From the IMG/VR virus record IMGVR_UViG_3300025666_000022, positions 1 through 37,317 of that record: a DNA stretch of 37,317 bases. One strand, given 5' to 3'. Below, piece by piece: positions 22,604 to 31,696 of this stretch. The stretch's first letter is position 1; every line of letters starts with the position of its first letter. Position numbers and translations under genes: made by a program. A model generated the notes under the pieces. It saw nothing but the letters and a program-made list of their open reading frames with translations, ran no database searches and was not told where the DNA came from. This stretch comes from a virus.

Positions 22604-23521
22604 ATGGATTTAGAAATTTCATGGACAGCAAACTGGATAGGAAACTACAATGTATGCTATAGAGAAGCAGGTACATTAAACTATACGTGTTCAATAGAAT
22701 TTGTAGCGGCATTAGGTCCTGCAACAAAAACAATTACAGTGCCTAATAATTATTGTGATTTGGTAGTTTATGAAGGTTATATTCTTGCAGAGTGTCAAGG
22801 CAATGCTGATCCAGCAGAAGGTACACAATTTACAATACAAATAGTACAAAAAGATGATCCTTGTAATCCTTATAATGTACATTGTGATAATGCGCCTATA
22901 GCATCATTAATACCAAGTGCACCTGGTATAGATTATGTTACTGGAGAAGATGTTTTAGCTGATGGTATTCCTGTAGGAACTATAGTTGCTCCTACAGGTT
23001 TTATTACTGACGTAATAATAACTGATTCAGTAACAACATTTACAACACCTCCTGTAGTGACAATTAGTACAACAAGTGGTACAGGTGGTGCTATTCAATT
23101 AACTTTAGCTGATTGCCAACCAATACTTCAAGGATGTGATGGTACTAATGATCAAGGTGTACCTGTAAGTTCTATAACTCCTTCTATACCGATAGGTTCT
23201 GACTTTTACTTATGTGCTACAGCTGAGCCTGAACCAACACCTGCTGCTCAATATACAGTTACAGCTTTAGCAGGGACACCTTCTTATGAAACATGTCATT
23301 GCGAGCAATGTATAGAAGTAACAGTATCAAATCCAACAGGAACTAATTTATCTATTTGGTATACAACATATGATTCAGGACTAGGTTCAATAGTTTTATG
23401 GAAAGAGGTTATTGTTGCTGGTGCATCAAATCAATTATTAGCAAATCAAGCTATATCAGGTTCTGTGACAGCTCAGGTTGGTCTTGTAGTTGTTATAGAA
23501 AATTGTCCTGCAATAGCATAG
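22604..23521 (+). CDS. Cys-containing beta-rich fibre or decoration protein
   Basis: 305 aa. Residues about 1-85 form an FN3-like domain (ISWTANWIGNYNVCYREAG; TKTITVPNNYCDLVVYEGY). Residues about 95-170 resemble a worn copy of the Gly-rich module (APIASLIPSAPGIDYVTGED; TFTTPPVVTISTTSGTGGAI). The rest (about 171-305) is a further beta domain with CHCEQC and a final IVLWKEVIVAGASNQLLANQ strand pair, like a small fibre head. It is the last gene of the fibre transcript and is followed by paired hairpins. No catalytic motif is seen. It could be a decoration protein or an adhesin tip. Confidence 0.55.
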   Translation: MDLEISWTANWIGNYNVCYREAGTLNYTCSIEFVAALGPATKTITVPNNYCDLVVYEGYILAECQGNADPAEGTQFTIQIVQKDDPCNPYNVHCDNAPIASLIPSAPGIDYVTGEDVLADGIPVGTIVAPTGFITDVIITDSVTTFTTPPVVTISTTSGTGGAIQLTLADCQPILQGCDGTNDQGVPVSSITPSIPIGSDFYLCATAEPEPTPAAQYTVTALAGTPSYETCHCEQCIEVTVSNPTGTNLSIWYTTYDSGLGSIVLWKEVIVAGASNQLLANQAISGSVTAQVGLVVVIENCPAIA

Positions 23522-23577
23522 GGTTATGCATATTCTTGCACAGTTAAATAAATAGTGTCATTTAAAATATGTCATAG

Positions 23578-23638
23578 TTTGTTGGTTTACTGTGACTAAC
23601 AAAGAAAGCCCTAGGTATGTAAATATTTAGGGCTTTTT
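23578..23638 (+). terminator. Hairpin pair ending the fibre transcript
   Basis: The main terminator has arms AAAGCCCTA (23605-23613) and TAGGGCTTT (23628-23636), perfect 9 bp, followed by T-rich sequence to 23638. A weaker hairpin lies just before it: TTTGTTGG (23578-23585) with CTAACAAA (23596-23603), including one G-U pair. The gap 23522-23654 has no gene. Confidence 0.8.
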
Positions 23639-23654
23639 ACTTTAATTAAGAAAA

Positions 23655-24434
23655 ATGGAAAAAAAGAGACTTTTTTATGATATAGAAACTTCTTTCTGTA
23701 AAGGACATTTCTGGAGACCTGGTTATGGTCAAAACATTTTACCTCATCAAATAACAGATTATGCAAAAATAATATCTATCCATTGGAAATGGGAGGGAAA
23801 AGATAAAGTGCATAATCTTGATTGGGGATTAAAAAAACAATGTGATAAAAAAATGTTAGAAATTTTTGTTAAAGAAATGGAAAAAGCTGACGAAATAATT
23901 ACTCACAATGGTAAACGTTTTGACACTCCTTGGATAAGAACAAGATGTGTCAAACATGGTATACCAATTTCACATGTTTATAATGAAATGGATACTTATA
24001 AATGGTGTAAAAAATATCTTAACTTGCCAAGTAACTCTTTAGCTGAAGCTTGTAAATATTTTAATTTAGAAGCTAAGAAAGACGCAGGTGGTATAAAGAC
24101 TTGGATTGATGTAATATACAAAAAATCTAAAGAATCTTTAAAACATTTACTTTATTATGGTGATGGTGATATAATTAGCCTAGAGGCTTTATTTCATAAA
24201 CTTAGACCTTATACTAATCCAAATATGCATTACAGTGTTTTAAAAGGAGGCAATAAGTTTGAATGTCCTGAGTGTTCAGGATTAGGTAAATGGCATAAAA
24301 CATATACCACAAGGGCAGGTACTATCCAGCATTACATGTTATGTAGAGATAAAAAATGCGGCACACGATACAAAATCAATAATAAAACCTATCTAGACTA
24401 TTTTCAATATAAGCTGCTTAATAATATAAAATAG
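23655..24434 (+). CDS. DEDDy 3'-5' exonuclease with C-terminal zinc ribbon
   Basis: 259 aa. The RNase H-like exonuclease motifs are complete: FYDIETS (D9, E11), ITHNGKRFDTPWI (D90), and YYGDGDIISLEALF (Y168, D172), the DEDDy arrangement of the YprB/RNase_H_2 type. A C-terminal zinc ribbon follows: CPEC (204, 207) and C-x4-C (230, 235). It should remove nucleotides from a 3' end of DNA or RNA using two metal ions; the ribbon may guide substrate. It is unusual among tail genes. It follows a terminator directly, has no clear promoter of its own, and ends with TAG before the promoter at 24467. Expression could rely on readthrough. Confidence 0.75.
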   Translation: MEKKRLFYDIETSFCKGHFWRPGYGQNILPHQITDYAKIISIHWKWEGKDKVHNLDWGLKKQCDKKMLEIFVKEMEKADEIITHNGKRFDTPWIRTRCVKHGIPISHVYNEMDTYKWCKKYLNLPSNSLAEACKYFNLEAKKDAGGIKTWIDVIYKKSKESLKHLLYYGDGDIISLEALFHKLRPYTNPNMHYSVLKGGNKFECPECSGLGKWHKTYTTRAGTIQHYMLCRDKKCGTRYKINNKTYLDYFQYKLLNNIK

Positions 24435-24466
24435 ATATCTTTAGCTTATACACATGTATTGTTTAT

Positions 24467-24497
24467 TTGTAAAACACAGAAAATTTAGCTATATTAT
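24467..24497 (+). promoter_or_regulatory. Promoter TTG-N20-TATATTAT before the tail-assembly block
   Basis: TTG at 24467-24469 (TTTG from 24466), 20 bases, TATATTAT at 24490-24497, preceded by AAAATTTAGC. The ATG at 24507 is only 9 bases after the box, so the leader would be very short or absent. Confidence 0.6.
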
Positions 24498-24506
24498 ATT
24501 AGGACT

Positions 24507-25094
24507 ATGCGCAAAAATGAAATTAGAAAACCAGATCTTAAAGGTCCGAGATTTAGAAATAAAAGGATTAGTGTCTTAACAAGAAAAACGTTAAAGAATT
24601 TTCAAGACAAGTATCCTGAGTACAAAGATCTAAGCTTAAAAGAGTTTAAAAAAATAGTAATGTCATTTAATGCTGAAGTAGTACAAGGAGTAATTAATAA
24701 TAGAGATGGTATAGAACTGCCTGAAGGATTAGGTTTTATTTTTATGGGAACCTGTCCAGCAACAAAAAAGAAGAATGTAGATTATAAAAAGTCTTTTCAA
24801 TATGGTGTTGAAACATCATATAAAAATTGGGATTCTGATAATAATCTTTTAAAAATATTTTATACTAATCATCCTACTAAATATCCTTTTACTAATAAGC
24901 AGGTATGGTCTTTTAAGGCGTCTAAACCTTTTAGAAAAATGGCGTCAGATAATTATAAAAAAGAATGGGCAAAATATATTGTTGTTACTCCTACAGAAAA
25001 AATATCAGCAATGTTTGACAAATACCGTAAAAGAGAATATAAAAAGAACTTAAAACCAATCATTCCAGAAGGTTATGATGAATTTAAATTTTAG
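24507..25094 (+). CDS. Basic protein of unknown function preceding the tail connectors
   Basis: 195 aa, very Lys/Arg-rich, mixed helix and strand. The segment PEGLGFIFMGTCPATKKKNV then NLLKIFYTNHPTKY resembles a pattern I have seen in Flavobacterium and crAss-like phage proteins of unknown role. There is a single Cys and no membrane segment. It is first in the transcript from the promoter at 24467 and two bases before the connector candidate, so it is likely made with the tail. Its basic charge suits nucleic acid or acidic-protein contact, for example a tail assembly factor or RNA-binding protein. Confidence 0.5.
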   Translation: MRKNEIRKPDLKGPRFRNKRISVLTRKTLKNFQDKYPEYKDLSLKEFKKIVMSFNAEVVQGVINNRDGIELPEGLGFIFMGTCPATKKKNVDYKKSFQYGVETSYKNWDSDNNLLKIFYTNHPTKYPFTNKQVWSFKASKPFRKMASDNYKKEWAKYIVVTPTEKISAMFDKYRKREYKKNLKPIIPEGYDEFKF

Positions 25095-25096
25095 AC

Positions 25097-25774
25097 ATGG
25101 GTACAATAGGTGATGCTACATCAAGAGTAAGAAATGTTATTAAAGGTGTGAAAGAAGATGCTTTTATTACTGATCGTTTTATTTATAAGCTGATTTGGAA
25201 GTATGCAAAGACTTTAATCAAGCGTGAAGACACTATGAATGAAATATATAAGTACACAAGTCTTTTTTCTGAAATACCTTGTGTAGAGCTTATAGATGTA
25301 GACAAAGTAGATGCTTGTTGTACAGGAATTAAAACTTCTTGTACAATAAAACGTACTAAAGAAAGAGTACCTAAGTTATTAGAAACATCAGATGGTCCTA
25401 TAATTAGAGAAGCTTCTTCTTTAGATTACTCTGTTTCTTTGACTAGAACTTATCCTAGTATTTACACTAATATGACAAGGACTACAAGTTTTAAATATAA
25501 TAAATCAAAATACTATTGGTACTTAGATGGTTATATTTATATTCCTGATGTTGAGTGGGAATCTATGAGACTACAAGGAATATTTGAAGATGATACTACT
25601 GAGTTTATTTGTAATGATAATCCAGATGATGATTGTCGTTCTGAACAAGATAGAAATTTACCTATACCTGAACATTTGTTTTCTGAAATAGAACAGTTCG
25701 TGCTTAAAGAAATATTAACTGCTGGGCAAATACCTTCAGACGGAGCCGATGACAGCCAAAATATTATGAGATAA
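25097..25774 (+). CDS. Tail connector / ring protein candidate
   Basis: 225 aa. The N-terminal helix pair (ATSRVRNVIKGVKEDAFITD then RFIYKLIWKYAKTLIKRE) leads to a beta domain with aromatic strands (KYYWYLDGYIYIPDVEWESM), ending in an acidic linker (DDTTEFICNDNPDDDCRSEQ) and a helix (FSEIEQFVLKEILTAGQIP). This helix, strand-domain, helix build resembles small tail-tubular or ring proteins of crAss-like and P22-like phages. It is coupled to the next gene by a TAATG junction. The exact rank in the tail stack cannot be told from sequence. Confidence 0.5.
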   Translation: MGTIGDATSRVRNVIKGVKEDAFITDRFIYKLIWKYAKTLIKREDTMNEIYKYTSLFSEIPCVELIDVDKVDACCTGIKTSCTIKRTKERVPKLLETSDGPIIREASSLDYSVSLTRTYPSIYTNMTRTTSFKYNKSKYYWYLDGYIYIPDVEWESMRLQGIFEDDTTEFICNDNPDDDCRSEQDRNLPIPEHLFSEIEQFVLKEILTAGQIPSDGADDSQNIMR

Positions 25775-26787
25775 TGAGTTATAATTATACACTAGATTAT
25801 AGAACTTTTGATGAACTTGTTGCAGATGCTGCAAGTGATTTTAAAAAATATCAACTTGAAGGTATTATTGATAGCCAAGATCTAATAAAGGTTGCAAAGA
25901 GAGTAAACTATGATTTAGGTTTACGTATTTTTCAAACTAGAGAAGTTGTTCTTGAGGTAGAAAAGAATAAGGTACGCCTGCCTAATGACTTCTATGTATT
26001 AAACTTTGCGTTTGTGTGTAATAAGTATAGTATTAAGCAATATTTACCACAAGGTACTCATATTGAAGAAAGACTTATTGGTCAAGCTGCACCAGAGTAC
26101 CAACAAGCCCCACCAGAAGACGTTGACTTCTGTACTGATATAATTGTTCCAGATGTACCTTGCGATCCATGTGATCCATGCGCACAGTGTAATGAGCCAA
26201 CTTGTGGTGACACTTGTAATGCTTGTTGTGCTAAACCTGATTCGTGTACTTTAAGTTGTAATGGTGAAGTAAATCAAATTGTACAAGTTCTTAATTCTGA
26301 AATAAGACATTATGAATCAATGCTACCACTTACAATTGCTAAAAATGCTAAAGCTGTAGATCAAGACTGTCCTAACTTGCGTTGGAAAAGCCCATTTTCA
26401 GCTTACATTAAAGATGGTTGGTTGTATACAAGTTTTGAAACAGGTAAAGTTTATTTAAATTATCAAGGTATGATGGAAGACTCTGATGGTAATTTACTTG
26501 TTCCAGAGCATCCCTTACTTAATGAGTATTATGAATACGCATTAAAACAAAGAATATTAGAGAACCTGATCATGAATGATGAGGTAATTAATCCGCAAAA
26601 AATACAGTTAATTGAACAAAGGTTTAGAGTAGCACGTAATGCTGCTTTGAGTTTAGTTAATACACCAAACTTTGCAGAACTCAAAAGTTTCTACCAAGCA
26701 AACAGAAAAGCATTTTATAATAAGTATTACAGTATGTTTAGTAGCTACGGTAATGGAAATAGATTTAATGGAAGGAACCGGTATTAA
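25774..26787 (+). CDS. Tail connector / ring protein with a Cys-cluster insertion
   Basis: 337 aa. The flanks match a tail-tubular-A/P22 gp4-like connector pattern: DYRTFDELVADAASDFKKYQ, a helix with VAKRVNYDLGLRIFQTREVV, then VRLPNDFYVLNFAFVC. After residue 115 an insertion holds 11 Cys between 120 and 162 (CDPCDPCAQCNEPTCG then DTCNACCAKPD), before a strand-helix end (RWKSPFSAYIKDGWLYTSF; NEYYEYALKQRILENLI). The cluster could be a zinc knot or disulfide lattice and looks unlike the rest of the protein. The 3' end is 10 bases from the giant tail gene. Confidence 0.55.
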   Translation: MSYNYTLDYRTFDELVADAASDFKKYQLEGIIDSQDLIKVAKRVNYDLGLRIFQTREVVLEVEKNKVRLPNDFYVLNFAFVCNKYSIKQYLPQGTHIEERLIGQAAPEYQQAPPEDVDFCTDIIVPDVPCDPCDPCAQCNEPTCGDTCNACCAKPDSCTLSCNGEVNQIVQVLNSEIRHYESMLPLTIAKNAKAVDQDCPNLRWKSPFSAYIKDGWLYTSFETGKVYLNYQGMMEDSDGNLLVPEHPLLNEYYEYALKQRILENLIMNDEVINPQKIQLIEQRFRVARNAALSLVNTPNFAELKSFYQANRKAFYNKYYSMFSSYGNGNRFNGRNRY

Positions 26788-26797
26788 GCGTTAGACT

Positions 26798-29700
26798 ATG
26801 GCAATGAAAAAGCAAAATACAAGTACTGCTGGACTACATACCTTTCAAAAAGGACTAGGAGAAGATATAAATGGAATGGCTAAGGATGGAAGTTCTTGGA
26901 CTCAAGCACGGAATGCAGTAAACAATACTACAGTAGGTGATGTTGCTGAACTAAGTAATGAAGAATCTAATTACTTATGTGCTACGGCGCCATATACAAT
27001 TATAGGTTTTATACATTTAGAAGCTGACAAGTGGGCTGTGTTTTCTACGGATGATAGTAACAGCGAGATTGGTTTATTTGAAAGAGATTCATGCACTTAT
27101 GATACGGTTGCTAATGACCCTTGTTTAAACTTTAATAAAGACTATTTAATCATTGGAGTATCAAGAACTAACTTTGATTGTGATAATCAAGTCTATTGGT
27201 CTGATTCTTATAATCCTGACCGTACTATGTCTATACAGAATCCGCCTTGGATACAAGACTGTGTAGATGATAATGGTGACCTTCCTGGAGGATGTATCAT
27301 ATGTACTGATACGGATCAGCTTGACTGTGAAAAATTAAGAATAGCAGCCTTAGTAAAGAATATATGTTTAAGTACAAGTGTTGGAACAAGCAGTGGTGAA
27401 CTACTTAATGGGCAGTACTATGTTGTTGGTGCTTACGTGATAAATGGACAGAAAATTTTAGACTACTCAGCACCATCTAACGTACAGGGACTTTTTACCC
27501 ATCAGAATCTTGCGTCTTCTTTAGAGGTAACTGTTGATTTTGCTGATGAGGAATTTGATGAATTTGAATTAATTCTAATAAGCTTCAGCAACTTTCAAAC
27601 AGTTGGCAAGCGTGTAGGTATCTACAGTACACGACAAAAGGTTATTACTATTGACGCAATCATTGAAACATGGCCAGATGTAGATATAGGTAATATTGCA
27701 TTAAGAAATCCAATATTTGATAAATCTGATGGTATATACAAGAATGGAAAATACATGATGCGTATTGGTCCTACTAATAAGTTTGACTTTAATTATCAAC
27801 CTTTAGCTAATCAGATTGAGACAAGCTGGGTATCTATTGAATATCCTGCAGACTATTACCGTAAAGGTGGTACTAAGACTAGTTATATGCGAGATGAAGT
27901 ATATTCTTTCTTTGTAAGGTTTGTGTATAATACTGGTGACAAGTCTGCTTCATATCATATACCTGGAAGAGCTACTAACGCAAATGATGCAGGTCAAGTT
28001 ATAGGTGATGATTCTGCTGTTGATATTGCAGATGGCTTAATACCATATACATGGCGTGTATATAACACAGCGTCTATTAACCCCTCTTTTCCTTTAAGTG
28101 TTTTGCCAGACGGTGGAACAATACTTGCTGGAGGAAGTATGGGTTATTGGGAATCATCTGAGTATTATGATGATGACACCCCTGAAATATGGAATGCTAA
28201 TTTACCTGGTCAACCTCAATTTGATTTATGTGGTACACCTATACGTCATCATAGGTTTCCTGAAAATACAATAAGAGTTGCACCTTATACAGGCAGTACA
28301 ATTACTAATCATTATGATCCTGTAGCTGGAAATACTATTAGAATAATGTCTGTTCAGTTTGATAATATTCAACCACCTATTGACAATGATGGAAACGTCA
28401 TTCAAAACATTGTTGGTTATGAAATATTAAGAGGAACAAGAGAAGGTAACAAAACTGTTTTAGCAAAAGGTTTAATAAACAATGGTCGTGAATATGATAC
28501 AGCTTTAAATAATACTCCTAGACAAGGCATTTATGCAAACTACCCGTTTAATCCTTTGGGACCTGATAAGTTTTTAAATGCTCAACATACGAATTTTGTT
28601 GCTGATTCAGAACCTACTTATTTTACAATTCCTTTTGAACCTTATACAGGAATTAGAAAAGATCTTTTTACGTTCCATTCACCAGAAACTAGTTTTAGAG
28701 ATCCTTATTTATCTGCTAAAGAAATTAAAATTTATGGTGAAGCTAACGGTACTGTTAATGGTTACTTTGATTATCCTGATAAGCATCCTAAGCATAAGTT
28801 TATTACTGATGTTGCATTTGCTGTGTCTGCTATTGCAAGTATAGGGTATGCTGTTGTTAAAATGCAAGGTAAAAAAACTACTAATTATAAACCTACTACT
28901 AAGATTCATTTAGGTGGTAATTTATTAGGACAAGGGGCAGGTACAATATCAGGTCCTGCTAATAGTGGTTTAGGTAATACAGCTATAGGAATAATGAATA
29001 ATGCAATAGGTTTAGGCTCACTTGCTACGTTTGGTTCACTTGCGGCAATTGCAACAACATTAATAGGAGGAGAGACAAATAATCTACAAAATATTACAAC
29101 TAGTCAGGCATCTGAATTAGCTAGATTAGCACCTGGTACAATTAGTGGTTATTATAATTGGAGTAGAGAGGTTTCAGAAAATGAATCAATGCCTGATATT
29201 TTTAGAGTAATACAAGCGGTTCCTACTTTTTTATCTTATATGGGTCAAGGAACAGATATTTTTATTGAATTAATTAGAGCTTTTTCTCCTTGGCGACAAT
29301 ATGCTATGCAATATATGTCTCATGGTTTTTATAGCAGATTTAGAGGACCTACGATTGGTAATACAAAAAGAGGTTTAGGTGAACAAGGTTATATAGATCC
29401 TACGCTTCAAGACTTTGGTTTAAATTATAGAATAAATAATATTTACCGTTCAAGAACTGTTGCAATTGAAACTACTGGACTAGTTGCTAATCCACTTACT
29501 GTTGACAATACTCAACAAACATTTAGTGATGCTACCAATTTTCCAAATGGTCCTGATTGGCCTAATTTATCTACTGATGATAAGGTGCATCAAAAGTCAT
29601 TTAATACAACAGCTAGCTCACACTATGTTGCATTAAAGCAACGCTTGTTAGCACAATATGGACAAATAGCAAGTATTATTCAAGTGCCTGTTTCAACATG

Positions 29701-31696
29701 TATGGTTGATATTGCTGAGACTGGAACAGGTCCTTTGTTTAATGGTGATGTTTATATTGGTCGTTTTACTGAAAAGAATACTATGTTCTTTTTTTATGAT
29801 TGGTTATATGATTTACCTGACGGAGCTGAGTTTGATTATCGCTTATACAAGATGATAACTCATCCTAGATTTTGGATGGATACTGAATCTTTTGATTTGC
29901 AAGAATTTTTAGGCAGTCTTGGTGATTCTGTTACCTTTCCTGCTATTGATTTTGATCAAATTGTTGTTCCCAGTGGAAAAGCAGCTTTTGATAGAAAGTC
30001 AACAATTACTGGCATCTTTAATATAAAGAATGCTTTCATGTATCTATTTAATTCTGGTGTACGTGACTTCTTTGTAGAATCTGAAATAAATATTGATTAT
30101 AGAGATTGGGGTGATAATGATTCACAAAGACATTATGATCCGTATAGATATTCTGATTTAACTGCAATATTTAATAGTAATTTAATTAAAGCTGGTAATT
30201 TCTTTAAGTACGATTATAGTTTAAGTCAATCTAAATTGTTTAATAATTTTATAGCTTGGGGTAACACTCAAGCAAGAAGTTATGATCCAACTGTGGCTGA
30301 AGACTGTTATGTTTATAGACCTAAGCGTATTACTTATTCCTTACCACAAGATCTTGAGAATCAAAAAGACTACTGGAGAGTGTTTTTACCTTTCAATTAT
30401 AAAGACTTTAATAGCAAGGTAACTGCTATACGTCCAATAGGTAAGAATGGTGCAATTATGCTTTTTGAGAATGAGAGCCCTGTTCAATTTGCTGGAGTAG
30501 ATCAACTTGTTACAGATAGCGGAACAAAGGTTACAATAGGTGATGGAGGATTATTTTCACAACCACTACAGAATTTGGCCAATGTAGATGAGCCTATTGA
30601 GTATGGTTCATGTCAAAATAGATTGTCTATTGTAAACACACCATTAGGGATGTTTTACATGAGTCAGAACCAGGGTAAAATTATGCAAGTTGCAAATGGC
30701 TTGATGGCTATTTCAGATGCAAATATGAAGTGGTGGTTTGCTACATACTTACCATACCGATTAACAAATGATTTTCCTGATTTTGAATTACAAGATAATC
30801 CAGTTGTTGGTATAGGATGTCAAAGTATTTATGACAATAAGAATCAAATAGTATATTTTTCTAAAAAAGATTACCAATTAAGAAAAGATATACGAGATAA
30901 AGTTGAATATGTTAGCGGTAGAATGTTTATAGTAAATAACATTTTGCCAATTCAATTAGGTGACCCTAGATATTTTGAAGATGCTTCATGGACTGTAAGT
31001 TATGATCCAAAAGTAAAAGGATTTATTTCTTATCATGATTGGCACCCTGATCTTACTATACCCGGAAAGAAAACATTTATGTCATCTAAAGATGATGGTA
31101 TATGGATTCATAATGATAATTGTGCAAGCTATTGTAACTTTTATGGAACAGACTATCCATTTGAAGTAGAGTTTTCTGTACCAACAAATGTACAGGTGAA
31201 TACGTTACGTAGTTTAGAATATTACATGGAAGTATTTAAGTATGACGAAAATTGTTATGATAGGTTTCATGTGTTAGACTTCAACTTTGATGAAGCTGTT
31301 GTTTATAACTCTGAGCAGGTTTCAGGTTTGCTTAATTTAAACCTAATGCCAAAGAATAATGCTCCGGAGATATTAAACTATCCTCAGATTAATTTTAACA
31401 ATATTGATATTCTTTTTTCTAAAGAAGAACAGAAGTATAGGATTAATCAATTTTGGGACATTACTGATAATAGAGGTGAGTTTGATCCAACGGCTGAGCG
31501 TATGATATTTAATACAGCAGCTAATGGATATGTTAGAACATTAAATGCTAATAATTTAAATTATGCTAAATTTGAACTAGAACATAAAAAGTTTAGACAT
31601 TATCAGAATACAGTTCTTTTAAGAAGAAAAGTGTCAGGTAATAGAAACATGGTAGTTTCTACAACGGTTAATAAAAATCTTTTAAGTCCTAGATAA
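26798..31696 (+). CDS. Giant tail protein, nozzle / stabilisation (muzzle-like) candidate
   Basis: 1632 aa. Its place after two connector genes parallels T7 gp11-gp12 and P22 gp4-gp10 order, where the larger protein forms the nozzle or stabilising hub. Much of it is beta-rich with repeated Trp/Tyr strands (EADKWAVFSTDDSNSEIGLF; FVRFVYNTGDKSASYHIPGR), fitting a propeller or multi-beta fold. Residues about 671-757 are hydrophobic and Gly-rich with two membrane-like stretches (TDVAFAVSAIASIGYAVV; GSLATFGSLAAIATTLIGG). The C-terminal part resumes soluble beta structure (SWTVSYDPKVKGFISYHDWH). No tape-measure repeats are visible. It overlaps the next start by one base (TAATG). Confidence 0.55.
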   Translation: MAMKKQNTSTAGLHTFQKGLGEDINGMAKDGSSWTQARNAVNNTTVGDVAELSNEESNYLCATAPYTIIGFIHLEADKWAVFSTDDSNSEIGLFERDSCTYDTVANDPCLNFNKDYLIIGVSRTNFDCDNQVYWSDSYNPDRTMSIQNPPWIQDCVDDNGDLPGGCIICTDTDQLDCEKLRIAALVKNICLSTSVGTSSGELLNGQYYVVGAYVINGQKILDYSAPSNVQGLFTHQNLASSLEVTVDFADEEFDEFELILISFSNFQTVGKRVGIYSTRQKVITIDAIIETWPDVDIGNIALRNPIFDKSDGIYKNGKYMMRIGPTNKFDFNYQPLANQIETSWVSIEYPADYYRKGGTKTSYMRDEVYSFFVRFVYNTGDKSASYHIPGRATNANDAGQVIGDDSAVDIADGLIPYTWRVYNTASINPSFPLSVLPDGGTILAGGSMGYWESSEYYDDDTPEIWNANLPGQPQFDLCGTPIRHHRFPENTIRVAPYTGSTITNHYDPVAGNTIRIMSVQFDNIQPPIDNDGNVIQNIVGYEILRGTREGNKTVLAKGLINNGREYDTALNNTPRQGIYANYPFNPLGPDKFLNAQHTNFVADSEPTYFTIPFEPYTGIRKDLFTFHSPETSFRDPYLSAKEIKIYGEANGTVNGYFDYPDKHPKHKFITDVAFAVSAIASIGYAVVKMQGKKTTNYKPTTKIHLGGNLLGQGAGTISGPANSGLGNTAIGIMNNAIGLGSLATFGSLAAIATTLIGGETNNLQNITTSQASELARLAPGTISGYYNWSREVSENESMPDIFRVIQAVPTFLSYMGQGTDIFIELIRAFSPWRQYAMQYMSHGFYSRFRGPTIGNTKRGLGEQGYIDPTLQDFGLNYRINNIYRSRTVAIETTGLVANPLTVDNTQQTFSDATNFPNGPDWPNLSTDDKVHQKSFNTTASSHYVALKQRLLAQYGQIASIIQVPVSTCMVDIAETGTGPLFNGDVYIGRFTEKNTMFFFYDWLYDLPDGAEFDYRLYKMITHPRFWMDTESFDLQEFLGSLGDSVTFPAIDFDQIVVPSGKAAFDRKSTITGIFNIKNAFMYLFNSGVRDFFVESEINIDYRDWGDNDSQRHYDPYRYSDLTAIFNSNLIKAGNFFKYDYSLSQSKLFNNFIAWGNTQARSYDPTVAEDCYVYRPKRITYSLPQDLENQKDYWRVFLPFNYKDFNSKVTAIRPIGKNGAIMLFENESPVQFAGVDQLVTDSGTKVTIGDGGLFSQPLQNLANVDEPIEYGSCQNRLSIVNTPLGMFYMSQNQGKIMQVANGLMAISDANMKWWFATYLPYRLTNDFPDFELQDNPVVGIGCQSIYDNKNQIVYFSKKDYQLRKDIRDKVEYVSGRMFIVNNILPIQLGDPRYFEDASWTVSYDPKVKGFISYHDWHPDLTIPGKKTFMSSKDDGIWIHNDNCASYCNFYGTDYPFEVEFSVPTNVQVNTLRSLEYYMEVFKYDENCYDRFHVLDFNFDEAVVYNSEQVSGLLNLNLMPKNNAPEILNYPQINFNNIDILFSKEEQKYRINQFWDITDNRGEFDPTAERMIFNTAANGYVRTLNANNLNYAKFELEHKKFRHYQNTVLLRRKVSGNRNMVVSTTVNKNLLSPR

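Noticed and set aside
28578-28844. 88-codon Leu/Ile-rich ORF in another frame of the giant tail gene
   Set aside because: An out-of-frame shadow with an apparent hydrophobic character caused by AT-rich codons; no start signal and no gap in the main gene.
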